DNA from: Edwardsiella piscicida
GTDB lineage: Bacteria > Pseudomonadota > Gammaproteobacteria > Enterobacterales > Enterobacteriaceae
Assembly: GCF_001896205.1 (NCBI RefSeq)
Contig: NZ_MPNU01000001.1
Location: 2,941,467-3,005,466 of the forward strand
Reading direction: 5' to 3'
DNA: 64,000 bases
Each line of letters begins with the position of its first letter. Position 1 is the first letter of the stretch. The notes under the pieces were generated by a model. It was not told the DNA's origin. It was given only the letters and a program-made list of their open reading frames with translations, and made no database searches. The translations under genes were made by a program, and so were the position numbers. This document shows, in pieces, positions 49,411 to 59,515 of the stretch.

Positions 49411-50079
49411 GTGCAACACCGTATTACTGCGCTGTTGCTGGGATTGGCGGTGCTGGTCACCGCCGGATGTGGATACCACCTGCGCGGCAGCGCGCAGGTT
49501 CCCAGCGAGTTTCATCAGCTGATCCTCGACAGCAACGACCCGTATGGCCCCTTCACCCGCGCGGTGCGCGAGCAGCTGCGCCTGAACGACGTCACCATCG
49601 TCGAGGCACAGAGCCTGCCGCCGCAGGACAGCGCCGCCAAGGCGGACCCGGCGGCCACGCCGCTGCCCTCTCTGCGGCTGCTCGGCGTCAGCCAGAGCCA
49701 GGACACCGTCTCTATCTTTAAGGACGGGGTCACGGCGGAGTACCAGATGGTGATGACCGTCAGCGCCCAGGTGCTGGTGCGCGGCCACGACCTCTACCCG
49801 CTGACGGTGCGCGTCTACCGCAGCTTCTTCGACAACCCGCTGGCCGCGCTGGCCAAGGATGCCGAACAGGCGATGCTGGTGCAGGAGATGTACCAACAGG
49901 CGGCGCAGCAGCTGGTGCGTAAGCTGATGAGCGTTCAGGCCGCCGAACTGCAAAATAACGACCGCAAAATGCGCGAAGCGGTCAGCGCACCCAAGGTACA
50001 GGGCAGCAACGACTTTGACCGGGTCAACACCGGCGTTATCGCTACGCCGGCCGCTCAGGCCGGACAGCCGGTGAAATGA
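49411..50079 (+). CDS. lptE: LptE, LPS-assembly lipoprotein
   Basis: 222 residues (E. coli RlpB 193). The GTG at 49411 has AGGAGG 5-6 bases upstream. Signal peptide ending in the lipobox VTAGC, then [20 protein letters not shown] as in the family. LptE plugs the LptD barrel that inserts LPS in the outer membrane. Two stretches are longer than in E. coli: a Pro/Ala-rich loop ([17 protein letters not shown], near residue 70) and the C-terminal tail after about 175. Between leuS and holA, its usual place; the stop overlaps the holA ATG. Confidence 0.95.
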   Translation: MQHRITALLLGLAVLVTAGCGYHLRGSAQVPSEFHQLILDSNDPYGPFTRAVREQLRLNDVTIVEAQSLPPQDSAAKADPAATPLPSLRLLGVSQSQDTVSIFKDGVTAEYQMVMTVSAQVLVRGHDLYPLTVRVYRSFFDNPLAALAKDAEQAMLVQEMYQQAAQQLVRKLMSVQAAELQNNDRKMREAVSAPKVQGSNDFDRVNTGVIATPAAQAGQPVK

Positions 50080-51110
50080 GCCGGATTTACCCCGAACAGC
50101 TCGGCGCACAGCTGCAGGATGGGCTGCGCGCCTGCTACTTCATTCTGGGTAACGAGCCGCTGCTGATCCAGGAGAGCCTGGACCTGATCCGCCAGCGCGC
50201 CCGCGCCCACGGATTTGACGAGCAGTTCAGCGTCACCCTCGATCCCCACACCGACTGGGATGCGCTGTTCAGTCAGTCCCAGTCGATGAGCCTGTTCGCC
50301 AGCCGCCAAATCCTGACCCTGACCCTGCCGGACAACGGTGTCAATGCGGCGATGGGCGAACGCCTGAGCCAGCTTGCCGCCCTGCTCCACCCGGATCTGC
50401 TGCTGCTGCTGCGCGGTCCACGCCTGACCCGTACGCAGGAAAACGCGGCCTGGTATAAACTGCTCAGCCCACAGGCCACCCTGGTCAGCTGCCAGACGCC
50501 GGAGCAGACCCAGCTACCGCGCTGGGTCGCTAACCGCGCGCGCCAAATGCAGCTGCAGCTCGACGAGGCGGCGCTACAGCTGCTCTGTTACTGCTACGAG
50601 GGCAACCTGCTGGCGCTCTCCCAGGCGCTGGGGCGACTCTCCCTGCTCTACCCCGACGGACGGCTGACCCTGCCGCGCGTCGAGCAGGCGGTCAACGATG
50701 CCGCCCACTTCTCGCCGTTCCACTGGCTGGACGCCATGCTGGCGGCGCGCGGCAAGCGTGCCTGGCACATTCTGAACCAGCTGCGCCAGGAGGGCTGCGA
50801 ACCGGTGGTGCTGGTGCGCACCGTACAGCGCGAGCTGCTGCTGCTGCTGCAGCTCAAGAGCGGCGCGACGCAGACGCCCCTGCGCACGCTGTTCGATAAG
50901 CATAAGGTGTGGCAAAACCGCCGCCCGCTGCTGACCCAGGCGCTGCAAACCCAATCGCTGACCCAACTGCATCAGGCCGTGGCACTGCTGAGCCAGTGCG
51001 AACAGATAATCAAACAGGATTTCGGCCAATCCGTATGGCCTCAGCTGGAGTCCCTGACCCTACTACTGTGCGGCAAGACGCTGCCGGAGAGTATGCTGCA
51101 TGCCGAGTGA
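50076..51110 (+). CDS. holA: DNA polymerase III delta subunit
   Basis: 344 residues (E. coli 343). The clamp-loader subunit that opens the beta clamp. The N-terminus [20 protein letters not shown], the clamp-binding region with [18 protein letters not shown], and the C-terminal collar domain are recognisable. ATG overlaps the lptE stop (ATGA). Its end overlaps nadD by 11 bases. Confidence 0.96.
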   Translation: MSRIYPEQLGAQLQDGLRACYFILGNEPLLIQESLDLIRQRARAHGFDEQFSVTLDPHTDWDALFSQSQSMSLFASRQILTLTLPDNGVNAAMGERLSQLAALLHPDLLLLLRGPRLTRTQENAAWYKLLSPQATLVSCQTPEQTQLPRWVANRARQMQLQLDEAALQLLCYCYEGNLLALSQALGRLSLLYPDGRLTLPRVEQAVNDAAHFSPFHWLDAMLAARGKRAWHILNQLRQEGCEPVVLVRTVQRELLLLLQLKSGATQTPLRTLFDKHKVWQNRRPLLTQALQTQSLTQLHQAVALLSQCEQIIKQDFGQSVWPQLESLTLLLCGKTLPESMLHAE

Positions 51111-51765
51111 ATCCCAACCGGCGGCGCCGTCCCTACTGGCGCTGTTCGGAGGCACCTTCGATCCTATTCATTATGGCCATCTCAAGCCGGTCACGGCGCT
51201 GGCGCAGGAGGTGGGGCTCGGCCACATCACCCTGCTGCCCAACCACGTTCCCCCGCACCGACCACAGCCAGAGGCCTGCGCCGCCCAGCGCCTGGAGATG
51301 GTGCGTCTGGCCATCGCCGACGATCCGCTGTTCTCCGTCGACGATCGCGAGCTGCGCCGCGACAGCCCCTCCTACACCATCGATACCCTGGAGGCGCTGC
51401 GCGCCGAGCTGGGCCCACAGCGACCGCTGGCCTTTATCATCGGCCAGGACTCCCTGCTGACCCTGCACAAATGGCAGCGCTGGCAGGACATTCTGCGCTG
51501 CTGCCACCTGCTGGTCTGCGCCCGCCCCGGCTATCCCGATCGGCTGGACACCCCGGCGCTGCAGGCCTGGCTGGAGCAGCACCGCACCCGCGACGTTCAG
51601 CGTCTACACCGCCAGCCCCACGGCTTTATCTATCTGGCCGACACGCCGCTGCTGTCGGTCTCTGCCACCGACATCCGTCAGCGCCGCCACCTGGGGATCA
51701 GCTGCGACGATCTGCTGCCGCGCGCGGTACAGCGCTACATTGAGCTACAGGGGCTCTACCGCTGA
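51100..51765 (+). CDS. nadD: Nicotinate-nucleotide adenylyltransferase
   Basis: 221 residues. Nucleotidyltransferase motifs [17 protein letters not shown] (about 14-30) and [12 protein letters not shown] (the (I/V)SxTxIR motif, about 185-196). It makes NaAD from nicotinate mononucleotide and ATP. Starts inside the end of holA. In E. coli cobC follows; here it does not. Confidence 0.96.
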   Translation: MPSESQPAAPSLLALFGGTFDPIHYGHLKPVTALAQEVGLGHITLLPNHVPPHRPQPEACAAQRLEMVRLAIADDPLFSVDDRELRRDSPSYTIDTLEALRAELGPQRPLAFIIGQDSLLTLHKWQRWQDILRCCHLLVCARPGYPDRLDTPALQAWLEQHRTRDVQRLHRQPHGFIYLADTPLLSVSATDIRQRRHLGISCDDLLPRAVQRYIELQGLYR

Positions 51766-51791
51766 AGCGGCCCCTTTCGCCCCTTCGGTGA

Positions 51792-51819
51792 TTGACAGGG
51801 ATTTGCAGACTGATATCCT
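51792..51819 (+). promoter_or_regulatory. Promoter candidate for rsfS-rlmH-mrdA-mrdB-rlpA
   Basis: TTGACA, a 16-base spacer and TATCCT, about 125 bases before rsfS. It lies in the 179-base gap left where E. coli has cobC. Confidence 0.5.
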
Positions 51820-51944
51820 CCGCAGCAACGTATTCTCGCCCCGCTCGCCGGCGTGCGTCCCTCGCGGAACGCATCGGGCGCCGCGTGGGGAATCATGCTT
51901 GATATAACAGCATAAATTTAAGACCTATTGATTAGGGGGAACCT

Positions 51945-52262
51945 TTGCAAGGTAAAGCACTCCAAGATTTCGTTATTGATAAGATCGATGATCTGAAAGG
52001 CCAGGATATCGTCGCCATCGACGTCTGCGGCAAATCCAGCATTACTGACTGCATGATCATCTGCACCGGCACCTCCAGCCGTCACGTGATCGCCATCGCC
52101 GACCACGTAGTACAGTCGTCTCGCGCCGCCGGCCTGCTGCCGCTGGGCGTAGAAGGCCAGAACGGCGCCGAATGGGTGGTGGTCGATCTCGGCGACGTCA
52201 TCGTGCACGTGATGCAGGAAGAGAGCCGTCGTCTGTACGAACTGGAAAAGCTGTGGAGCTGA
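51945..52262 (+). CDS. rsfS: RsfS (YbeB), ribosomal silencing factor
   Basis: 105 residues, nearly identical in length and sequence to E. coli RsfS ([34 protein letters not shown]). It binds L14 of the 50S subunit and blocks subunit joining in stationary phase. The start is TTG at 51945, with AGGGGGAAC 5-6 bases before it, as I recall for E. coli. Followed after 4 bases by rlmH. Confidence 0.96.
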   Translation: MQGKALQDFVIDKIDDLKGQDIVAIDVCGKSSITDCMIICTGTSSRHVIAIADHVVQSSRAAGLLPLGVEGQNGAEWVVVDLGDVIVHVMQEESRRLYELEKLWS

Positions 52263-52266
52263 TGCG

Positions 52267-52737
52267 GTGAAACTGCAGCTGGTGGCGGTCGGCACCAAAA
52301 TGCCCGACTGGGTACAAACCGGTTTTCTCGACTATATTAAGCGCTTTCCCAAGGATATGCCGTTTGAACTGACCGAGGTTCCGGCCGGGAAACGCGGTAA
52401 GAATGCCGATATTCGCCGCATTCTGGAGCGAGAAGGCGAGCTGATGCTGGCCGCGGTCGGCAAAGGCAACCGTATAGTCACCCTGGATATTCCCGGCAAA
52501 CCCTGGGATACCCCGACGCTGGCCGGTCAGCTAGAGCGCTGGAAGCAGGACGGGCGCGACGTCAGCCTGCTGATCGGCGGTCCCGAGGGGCTGGCGCCCG
52601 CCTGCAAGGCCGCCGCCGAGCAGAGCTGGTCTCTGTCGCCCCTGACCCTGCCGCACCCGCTGGTGCGCGTGCTGGTGGCCGAAAGCCTCTACCGGGCCTG
52701 GAGCATTACGGCCAATCACCCTTATCATCGTGAGTAA
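52267..52737 (+). CDS. rlmH: RlmH, 23S rRNA pseudouridine-1915 N3-methyltransferase
   Basis: 156 residues (E. coli 155). SPOUT methyltransferase with the knot sequence [20 protein letters not shown] and [20 protein letters not shown]. It methylates pseudouridine 1915 in helix 69 of assembled 70S ribosomes. Starts with GTG at 52267. One Gly more than E. coli is visible in [10 protein letters not shown]. Confidence 0.96.
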   Translation: MKLQLVAVGTKMPDWVQTGFLDYIKRFPKDMPFELTEVPAGKRGKNADIRRILEREGELMLAAVGKGNRIVTLDIPGKPWDTPTLAGQLERWKQDGRDVSLLIGGPEGLAPACKAAAEQSWSLSPLTLPHPLVRVLVAESLYRAWSITANHPYHRE

Positions 52738-52802
52738 TCGCCTGCCGGCCACGCCGGCAATGATGTTAATCCCGGCAGTACGCCTGAGCATGACGGAACG
52801 GA

Positions 52803-54698
52803 ATGAAACTAGATCGTAACCCCTTTCGTGACTATTCGGCAGAGTCCGCCCTGTTCATCCGTCGTGCGCTGTTCGCTTTCGTCGGCGTACTGCTGCTGAC
52901 CGGCGTGCTGCTCGCCAATCTGTACCACCTGCAAATTCTGCGTTTTGAAGACTACAAGACGCGCTCTAACGAAAACCGCATCAAGCTGGTGCCCATCGCC
53001 CCCAGCCGCGGCATGATCTACGATCGCAACGGCACGCCGCTGGCGTTTAACCGCACCATCTACCAGCTAGAGGTGATCCCCGAAAAGGTCGACGGGATGA
53101 AAGAGCAGCTCGATGCGCTGCGCCCGATCGTCGATCTGAGCGACGAGGATCTCGACAGCTTCCAGAAGGAGCGTAAGCGCTCGCGCCGCTTCACCTCGAT
53201 TCCGCTGAAGACCGCCCTCAACGAGGTGCAGGTGGCCCGCTTCGCCGTCAACCAGTTCCGCTTCCCCGGCTTTGAGGTCAAGGGCTACCAGCGCCGCTAC
53301 TACCCCTACGGCTCCGCCCTGACCCACGTCATCGGCTATGTCTCCAAGATCAACGACAAAGACGTCGAGCGTCTGGACAAAGAGGGGAAGCTGGCCAACT
53401 ACGCCGCCACCCACGATATCGGCAAGCTGGGCATCGAACGCTACTATGAGGACGTGCTGCACGGCAAAACCGGCTATGAAGAGGTCGAGGTCAACAACCG
53501 CGGGCGGGTGATCCGCCAGCTGCACGAACAGCCGCCCCAGGCGGGCAAAGATATCTACCTGACGCTGGATCTCAACCTGCAGCGCTATATCGAACAGTTG
53601 CTGGTCGGCAGCCGCGCCGCCGTGGTGGTCAGCGATCCGCGCAGCGGCGGGATCCTGGCGCTGGTCTCCACCCCCAGCTACGACCCCAACCTGTTCGTCG
53701 ACGGCATCTCCGGCAAGGATTACCGCGGCCTGCTCAACGACCCCAACCGGCCACTGATCAACCGCGCCACCCAGGGGGTCTATCCCCCCGCTTCGACGGT
53801 AAAACCCTACGTCGCGGTCTCGGCGCTCAGCGCTGGCGTTATCTCCCGCAATACCACCCTCTTCGACCCCGGCTGGTGGCAGCTGCCCGGGTCAGAGAAG
53901 CGCTTCCGCGACTGGAAGAAGTGGGGCCATGGGCGGCTGAACGTCACCAAGGCGCTGGAGGAGTCGGCGGACACCTTCTTCTACCAGGTGGCCTATGACA
54001 TGGGGATCGACCGCCTGAGCGAGTGGCTGTCCAAGTTCGGCTATGGCCAGTATACCGGTATCGATCTGTCCGAGGAGCGCTCCGGCCTGATGCCGACCCG
54101 CGAATGGAAGCTCAAGCGCTACAAGAAACCCTGGTATCAGGGCGACACCATTCCGGTCGGCATCGGCCAAGGCTACTGGACCGCGACGCCGATCCAGATG
54201 GCCAAGGCGCTCAACACCCTGATCAACGACGGCAATGTCAAGGTGCCGCATCTGCTGATGAGCACCCGCATCAACGGTCAGCAGGTGCCGTTTCGTCAGC
54301 AGGAAAGCCAGCAGATAGGGGATATTCACTCCGGCTACTGGGAGATCGCCAAAGATGGCATGCTCGGCGTGGCCAACCGTCCCAATGGCACCGGCTACAA
54401 GTATTTTGGCAACGCCCCGTATAAAATCGCCGCCAAGTCCGGTACCGCCCAGGTCTTCGGCTATGAGACCTACAACGCGCATACCATCGCCGAACATCTG
54501 CGCGACCATAAGCTGATGACCGCCTTCGCCCCCTATGACGACCCACAGGTGTCGGTGGCCATCATTCTGGAGAACGGCGGCGCCGGTCCGGCGGTGGGCA
54601 CCATCATGCGCCAGATCCTGGATCACATCATGCTGGGCGACAACAATACCCAGCTTCCCAATGCAGCCCCCACGCCGCCCGGCGTGGAGGGCGACTGA
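52803..54698 (+). CDS. mrdA: Penicillin-binding protein 2 (elongasome transpeptidase)
   Basis: 631 residues (E. coli 633). One N-terminal membrane helix (about 20-42), the dimerisation or pedestal domain with YDRNGTPLAFNRTIY, then the transpeptidase with active-site YPPASTVKPY (Ser near 328), SADTFFYQVAYDMG as the SxD motif and AAKSGTAQVFG as KSGT. It crosslinks peptidoglycan during cylindrical growth with RodA, encoded next. Confidence 0.97.
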   Translation: MKLDRNPFRDYSAESALFIRRALFAFVGVLLLTGVLLANLYHLQILRFEDYKTRSNENRIKLVPIAPSRGMIYDRNGTPLAFNRTIYQLEVIPEKVDGMKEQLDALRPIVDLSDEDLDSFQKERKRSRRFTSIPLKTALNEVQVARFAVNQFRFPGFEVKGYQRRYYPYGSALTHVIGYVSKINDKDVERLDKEGKLANYAATHDIGKLGIERYYEDVLHGKTGYEEVEVNNRGRVIRQLHEQPPQAGKDIYLTLDLNLQRYIEQLLVGSRAAVVVSDPRSGGILALVSTPSYDPNLFVDGISGKDYRGLLNDPNRPLINRATQGVYPPASTVKPYVAVSALSAGVISRNTTLFDPGWWQLPGSEKRFRDWKKWGHGRLNVTKALEESADTFFYQVAYDMGIDRLSEWLSKFGYGQYTGIDLSEERSGLMPTREWKLKRYKKPWYQGDTIPVGIGQGYWTATPIQMAKALNTLINDGNVKVPHLLMSTRINGQQVPFRQQESQQIGDIHSGYWEIAKDGMLGVANRPNGTGYKYFGNAPYKIAAKSGTAQVFGYETYNAHTIAEHLRDHKLMTAFAPYDDPQVSVAIILENGGAGPAVGTIMRQILDHIMLGDNNTQLPNAAPTPPGVEGD

Positions 54699-54716
54699 CA
54701 GGCATACGGATTCACC

Positions 54717-55829
54717 ATGACTGAGAATCAACAAAAACGCTCAATCTGGGCCAAGATGCACATCGACCTGCCCTTCCTGCTCTGCATTCTGGCGGTGCTG
54801 GTCTACAGCGCCGTCGTTATGTGGAGCGCCAGCGGCCAAGATGTCGGCATGATGGAGCGCAAGATCGGCCAAATCGTCATGGGCCTGCTGGTCATGATCG
54901 TCATGGCGCAGATCCCGCCGCGCGTCTACGAACACTGGGCGCCCTATCTGTACATCCTCTGCGTCATCCTGCTGATCCTGGTGGACGCCTTCGGCCAGAT
55001 CAGTAAAGGGGCCCAGCGCTGGCTTGACCTGGGCTTCGTGCGCTTTCAGCCCTCGGAGATCGCCAAGATCGCCGTGCCGCTGATGGTGGCGCGCTTTATC
55101 AACCGCGACGTCTGCCCGCCGTCGCTCAAGCACACCGGCATCGCGCTGATCCTGATCTTCCTGCCGACCCTGCTGGTCGCCGCCCAGCCGGACCTGGGCA
55201 CCTCGATCCTGGTCGCCGCCTCCGGGCTGTTCATTCTGTTCCTGGCGGGCATGAGCTGGCGCCTGATCGGGCTGGCGGTGCTGCTGGTGGCCGCCTTTAT
55301 TCCGGTGCTGTGGTTCTTCCTGATGCACGACTATCAGCGCGACCGGGTGATGATGCTGCTCGATCCGGAAAGCGACCCGCTGGGCGCCGGCTACCACATC
55401 ATCCAGTCAAAAATCGCCATCGGCTCCGGCGGCCTGAGCGGCAAGGGGTGGCTACACGGCACCCAGTCGCAGCTGGAGTTTCTGCCGGAGCGCCACACCG
55501 ACTTTATCTTCGCCGTGCTGGCCGAGGAGCTGGGGCTGTTCGGCGTACTGCTGCTGCTGGCGCTGTACCTGCTGATCATCATGCGCGGACTGTATATCGC
55601 CGCCCGCGCCCAGACCACCTTTGGCCGGGTGATGGTCGGCGGTTTAATGTTGATTCTATTCGTTTATGTTTTCGTTAATATCGGTATGGTTAGTGGCATT
55701 TTACCGGTGGTTGGCGTACCTTTGCCTCTGGTCAGCTACGGTGGCTCGGCGCTGATCGTACTGATGGCCGGGTTTGGCATCGTGATGTCGATCCATACCC
55801 ATCGCAAAATGTTATCCAAGAATCTATAG
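54717..55829 (+). CDS. mrdB: RodA, peptidoglycan glycosyltransferase of the elongasome
   Basis: 370 residues, the E. coli length. SEDS family with about ten membrane segments; the conserved stretches [58 protein letters not shown] and [14 protein letters not shown] are intact. It polymerises glycan strands and partners PBP2. 18 bases after mrdA. Confidence 0.97.
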   Translation: MTENQQKRSIWAKMHIDLPFLLCILAVLVYSAVVMWSASGQDVGMMERKIGQIVMGLLVMIVMAQIPPRVYEHWAPYLYILCVILLILVDAFGQISKGAQRWLDLGFVRFQPSEIAKIAVPLMVARFINRDVCPPSLKHTGIALILIFLPTLLVAAQPDLGTSILVAASGLFILFLAGMSWRLIGLAVLLVAAFIPVLWFFLMHDYQRDRVMMLLDPESDPLGAGYHIIQSKIAIGSGGLSGKGWLHGTQSQLEFLPERHTDFIFAVLAEELGLFGVLLLLALYLLIIMRGLYIAARAQTTFGRVMVGGLMLILFVYVFVNIGMVSGILPVVGVPLPLVSYGGSALIVLMAGFGIVMSIHTHRKMLSKNL

Positions 55830-55837
55830 AGGTCGCG

Positions 55838-56959
55838 ATGAGAATGGCGCACAAATCCTGGCTCAGCCTGAGCCTGGCCTGTCTGATCCTGGCAGGCTGT
55901 TCCACCAACGACAGCGGCGAGACCCAGGCGCCGCCGCAGCCGGCCTACAGCGGCCCGATCGAAGAGATCCCCGGCGTTGAACCGCGCTATGAGCCCGCCA
56001 TTCCCAGCGCCAATCAGGATTACAGCCGTAACGGCCAGCGCTACACCATCGTCAAGGATCCGTCCAACTTCTCCCAGATAGGCCTAGCGGCCAGCTACGG
56101 CGAAGAAAACCGCGGCAACGTCACCGCCAGCGGCGAACAGTTCAACCCGGAGGCGATGAGCGCCGCCCATCCGACGCTGCCGATCCCCAGCTACGTGCGG
56201 GTCACCAACCTGGCTAACGGGCGCCGCATCGTGGTGCGGATTAACGACCGCGGCCCCTATACCCCGGGACGCATCATCGATCTCTCCAGCGCCGCCGCCA
56301 ACCGTCTGAACATCACTCAGCATACCAAGGTGCGCGTCGACTTTATCAACGTTGCGCCGGACGGCAGCCTGTCCGGGCCGGGCACCATCGGCACCCGGGT
56401 CGCCAAGCAGAGCTATGCCCTGCCCGCCCGCCCGGAGATCGGCATGGAGAGCCCGCAGCTCACCGTAAGTCCCTCCGCCGCGCCAAGCCAGCCGGCGGTC
56501 CGCGCCATCGAGAACCCGACGCCGGCAAGCCTGGCGCCGACGGCAGAGGCCGCGCAGGGACAGAGCATGCCGGTCAGCGCCCCCGCCAGCCATAGCGGCA
56601 GCTTCCTCGGCGCGCCTCAGCCGTTGCGCAGCGGCGTGCTGGAAGAGAGCGCCCCGGTCGCACCGGTCGCCCCCCCGGCCCCCGCCAGCGCAGCGGCAGC
56701 TCCGGCAGTCGTCGCCAGCCACGCCGTGGCCAGCGGCCACTATCTGGTGCAGGTCGGCGCCGTCAGCAGCAGCTCGCGCGCCGCCCAGTGGCAGCAGCAG
56801 CTGAGCCAGCGCTTCGGCGTCCCCGGCAAAGTCGAGGCAAACGGCGCCCTCTATCGCGTCCAGCTGGGGCCGTTTACCCACCGGGCGCAGGCCAGCGCGC
56901 TGCAGCAGCGGCTGAGCAGCGAGGCCGGGCAACAGTCGTTCATTACCACGGCGCCCTGA
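55838..56959 (+). CDS. rlpA: RlpA, septal-ring lytic transglycosylase lipoprotein
   Basis: 373 residues. Lipoprotein signal with lipobox LILAGC, a double-psi beta-barrel domain (about 70-170; GLAASYGEENRGNVTASGEQ, VRINDRGPYTPGRIIDLS), a long Ala/Pro/Ser-rich linker (about 200-295) and a C-terminal SPOR domain (GHYLVQVGAVSSSSRAAQWQ) that binds denuded glycans at the septum. In Pseudomonas RlpA cleaves naked glycan strands; E. coli RlpA shows little activity. Follows mrdB by 8 bases. Confidence 0.95.
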   Translation: MRMAHKSWLSLSLACLILAGCSTNDSGETQAPPQPAYSGPIEEIPGVEPRYEPAIPSANQDYSRNGQRYTIVKDPSNFSQIGLAASYGEENRGNVTASGEQFNPEAMSAAHPTLPIPSYVRVTNLANGRRIVVRINDRGPYTPGRIIDLSSAAANRLNITQHTKVRVDFINVAPDGSLSGPGTIGTRVAKQSYALPARPEIGMESPQLTVSPSAAPSQPAVRAIENPTPASLAPTAEAAQGQSMPVSAPASHSGSFLGAPQPLRSGVLEESAPVAPVAPPAPASAAAAPAVVASHAVASGHYLVQVGAVSSSSRAAQWQQQLSQRFGVPGKVEANGALYRVQLGPFTHRAQASALQQRLSSEAGQQSFITTAP

Positions 56960-57114
56960 GCCCGTTGACGCGGGCCCGCCCGTCGCGGGCCATGCAACAC
57001 TTATACACATATTGATTGTGTAAAAAATCATTGCCACGCTATGCCTTAGCGTACCATCTGCTATAGTGTGGCTCGTTTGTCACTGTTTAATTCACGGATG
57101 TTGTAGTCCCCATC

Positions 57115-58326
57115 ATGAAACGCAAAGTTGCTTCCCAAACACTGAAATACGCTGTCGCCGGCGGTCTGCTGGCCGTGGCGCTCACCGGTGCGGCCCGCGC
57201 CGACGACGTTAACCTGAAGACCATGATCCCAGGCGTGCCGCAAATCGATGCCGAAGCCTATATTCTGATCGACTACAACTCCGGCAAGGTGCTGGCGGAG
57301 CACAACGCCGACGAGCGACGCAACCCGGCTTCGCTGACCAAGATGATGACCAGCTATGTCATCGGGCAGGCGATGCGCGCGGGCAAGTTCGGTGAGAACG
57401 ACGTCGTCACCGTCGGTAAAGACGCCTGGGCGACCGGAAACCCGGTGTTCCAGGGCTCTTCGCTGATGTTCCTCAAGCCGGGCGATCAGGTCTCCGTGGG
57501 GAACCTGATCCGCGGGATCAACCTGGTCTCCGGTAACGATGCCTGCGTCGCCATGGCCGACTATGTCGCCGGTAGCCAGGACGCCTTCGTCGGCCTGATG
57601 AACAGCTACGTGAAGGCGCTGGGTCTGCAGAACACCCACTTTGAGACGGTACACGGCCTGGACGCGTCGGGGCAGTTCAGCTCCGCCCGCGACATGGCGC
57701 TGATCGGCCAGGCGCTGATCCGCGACGTTCCCCATGAGTACGCCATCTACAAAGAGAAAGAGTTCACCTATAACAACATCCGCCAGACCAACCGTAACGG
57801 TCTGCTGTGGGATACCAGCATGAACGTGGACGGCATCAAAACCGGCCATACCGCCTCTGCCGGCTATAACCTGGTGGCCTCGGCGACCGAGGGCAACATG
57901 CGCCTGATCTCCGCCGTCATGGGCGGCCGTACCTTTAAGGGGCGCGAGACCGAGAGCAAGAAGCTGTTGACCTGGGGCTTCCGCTTCTTTGAAACCGTCT
58001 CGCCGCTGAAGGCCGGGCGTGAGTTCGCCTCTGAGCCGGTCTGGTTCGGTGACACCGACCGCGCCCAGCTGGGGGTGGATAAAGACGTCTACCTGACCAT
58101 TCCGCGCGGACGGATGAAAGATCTCAAGGCCAGCTACGTGCTGAACAGCAACGAACTGGATGCCCCGCTGGCCAAAGATCAGGTGGTCGGCACGATCAAC
58201 TTCCAGCTGGACGGCAAGACTATCGAACAGCGCCCGCTGGTGGTGCTGAACGAAGTGAAAGAGGGTGGCTTCTTCAGCCGGATGATCGATCATATCAAGC
58301 TGCTGTTTCATCGCTGGTTTGGTTAA
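57115..58326 (+). CDS. dacA: D-alanyl-D-alanine carboxypeptidase, PBP5
   Basis: 403 residues, the E. coli length. Signal peptide ending near ARADD, SxxK motif [13 protein letters not shown] (near residue 71), SGN in [12 protein letters not shown] (near 137), KTG in [13 protein letters not shown] (near 240), then a beta-rich domain II and the C-terminal amphipathic anchor [19 protein letters not shown]. It trims the terminal D-Ala from pentapeptides. 155 bases separate it from rlpA. Confidence 0.97.
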   Translation: MKRKVASQTLKYAVAGGLLAVALTGAARADDVNLKTMIPGVPQIDAEAYILIDYNSGKVLAEHNADERRNPASLTKMMTSYVIGQAMRAGKFGENDVVTVGKDAWATGNPVFQGSSLMFLKPGDQVSVGNLIRGINLVSGNDACVAMADYVAGSQDAFVGLMNSYVKALGLQNTHFETVHGLDASGQFSSARDMALIGQALIRDVPHEYAIYKEKEFTYNNIRQTNRNGLLWDTSMNVDGIKTGHTASAGYNLVASATEGNMRLISAVMGGRTFKGRETESKKLLTWGFRFFETVSPLKAGREFASEPVWFGDTDRAQLGVDKDVYLTIPRGRMKDLKASYVLNSNELDAPLAKDQVVGTINFQLDGKTIEQRPLVVLNEVKEGGFFSRMIDHIKLLFHRWFG

Positions 58327-58382
58327 TCTGTGGCCAGCCCCTTGAAAAGAGGGTCATCGGCCCCATTTAATCAGTAAGCAAG

Positions 58383-58409
58383 ACTCCCGCTACGGCGGGA
58401 GTTATAATT
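58383..58409 (+). terminator. Hairpin after dacA
   Basis: ACTCCCGC and GCGGGAGT pair around TACG, followed by TATAATTT. It is a plausible weak terminator between dacA and ybeD. Confidence 0.5.
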
Positions 58410-58438
58410 TGTAGATAGTGCAATACGCTGGAGCTCAC

Positions 58439-58702
58439 ATGAAAACCAAACTGAATGAACTGCTCGAATTCCCGTGCGAGTTTACCTATAAAGTCATGGG
58501 ACTGGCACAGCCTGAGCTAGTTGATCAGGTTGTCGAAGTGGTACAGCGCCATGCGCCGGGTGACTACACCCCGCAGGTTAAGCCGAGCAGCAAAGGAAAC
58601 TACCACTCCGTTTCCATCACCATCAATGCGACGCACATTGAGCAGGTTGAGACGCTGTATGAAGAGCTGGGCAACATTGAAATCGTTCGCATGGTTCTGT
58701 AA
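58439..58702 (+). CDS. ybeD: YbeD, DUF493 family protein
   Basis: 87 residues, as in E. coli. ACT-like alpha/beta fold; [20 protein letters not shown] and [20 protein letters not shown] are the conserved stretches. Function unsettled. It lies before lipB, its constant neighbour. CTGGAGCTCAC precedes the ATG at 58439; an upstream in-frame ATG at 58418 lacks support. Confidence 0.95.
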   Translation: MKTKLNELLEFPCEFTYKVMGLAQPELVDQVVEVVQRHAPGDYTPQVKPSSKGNYHSVSITINATHIEQVETLYEELGNIEIVRMVL

Positions 58703-58735
58703 TCACAGTTAATTAACTAAAATACAGCATTTATC

Positions 58736-58778
58736 GCGGCCCGGTATGGCATCACAGCCTACCGGGCCGCGCTTTTTT
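58736..58778 (+). terminator. Rho-independent terminator of ybeD
   Basis: GCGGCCCGGTA and TACCGGGCCGC form an 11-pair stem (58736-58770), followed by GC and six T. This separates ybeD from lipB. Confidence 0.9.
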
Positions 58779-58846
58779 GCCGATTCGGCACTGGTGAGGA
58801 GGGGCGACAGTCGGTATAATGGCCTTACCAATTTTTTAACCTGAAG

Positions 58847-59515
58847 ATGACGCCATTGCAACAAGATAGCCTCATACTGCGTCAGCTGGGGTTGCAGCCC
58901 TACCTCCCCGTCTCGCAGGCTATGCATCGATTCACCGATCGTCGTGACGCCGAGACGCCTGACGAGCTGTGGCTGGTAGAGCACCCCGCCGTATTTACCC
59001 AGGGGCAGGCCGGTAAGGCTGAGCATCTGCTCAATCCCGGCGACATTCCGGTTATCCAGAGCGATCGCGGTGGCCAGGTCACCTATCACGGCCCCGGACA
59101 GCAGGTGATGTACGTTCTGCTCGATCTGCGCCGCGGCCACCACGGCGTGCGCGAGCTGGTCAGTTGGCTTGAAGAGAGCGTAGTACGTACCCTGTCAGAG
59201 CTGGATATTCAGGCCTATCCGCGTCCCGATGCGCCGGGCGTCTACGTTGACGGGCAGAAAATCTGCTCCCTCGGCCTGCGCATCCGCAAGGGGTGTTCGT
59301 TCCACGGCCTGGCGCTGAATATCGCCATGGATCTCTCCCCTTTCCAGCGTATTAATCCCTGTGGCTACGCCGGCCTGCAGATGACCCAGGTCAGCGCGCT
59401 GTGCCCGGGGGCGACCCTAACGCAGGTTCAGCCCCGCCTGGTGCACCATTTTACCCAACTGCTCGGCTATACCCGGCTTGAGCACAGCCAGTGGAATCCG
59501 CAAGACTATGAGTAA
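58847..59515 (+). CDS. lipB: Octanoyl-[ACP]:protein N-octanoyltransferase
   Basis: 222 residues. Motifs [40 protein letters not shown] (near 75) and the active-site pair in [17 protein letters not shown] (Lys) and [14 protein letters not shown] (Cys near 170). It moves octanoate from ACP to lipoyl domains. It ends 8 bases inside lipA, so the two are coupled. Confidence 0.96.
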   Translation: MTPLQQDSLILRQLGLQPYLPVSQAMHRFTDRRDAETPDELWLVEHPAVFTQGQAGKAEHLLNPGDIPVIQSDRGGQVTYHGPGQQVMYVLLDLRRGHHGVRELVSWLEESVVRTLSELDIQAYPRPDAPGVYVDGQKICSLGLRIRKGCSFHGLALNIAMDLSPFQRINPCGYAGLQMTQVSALCPGATLTQVQPRLVHHFTQLLGYTRLEHSQWNPQDYE

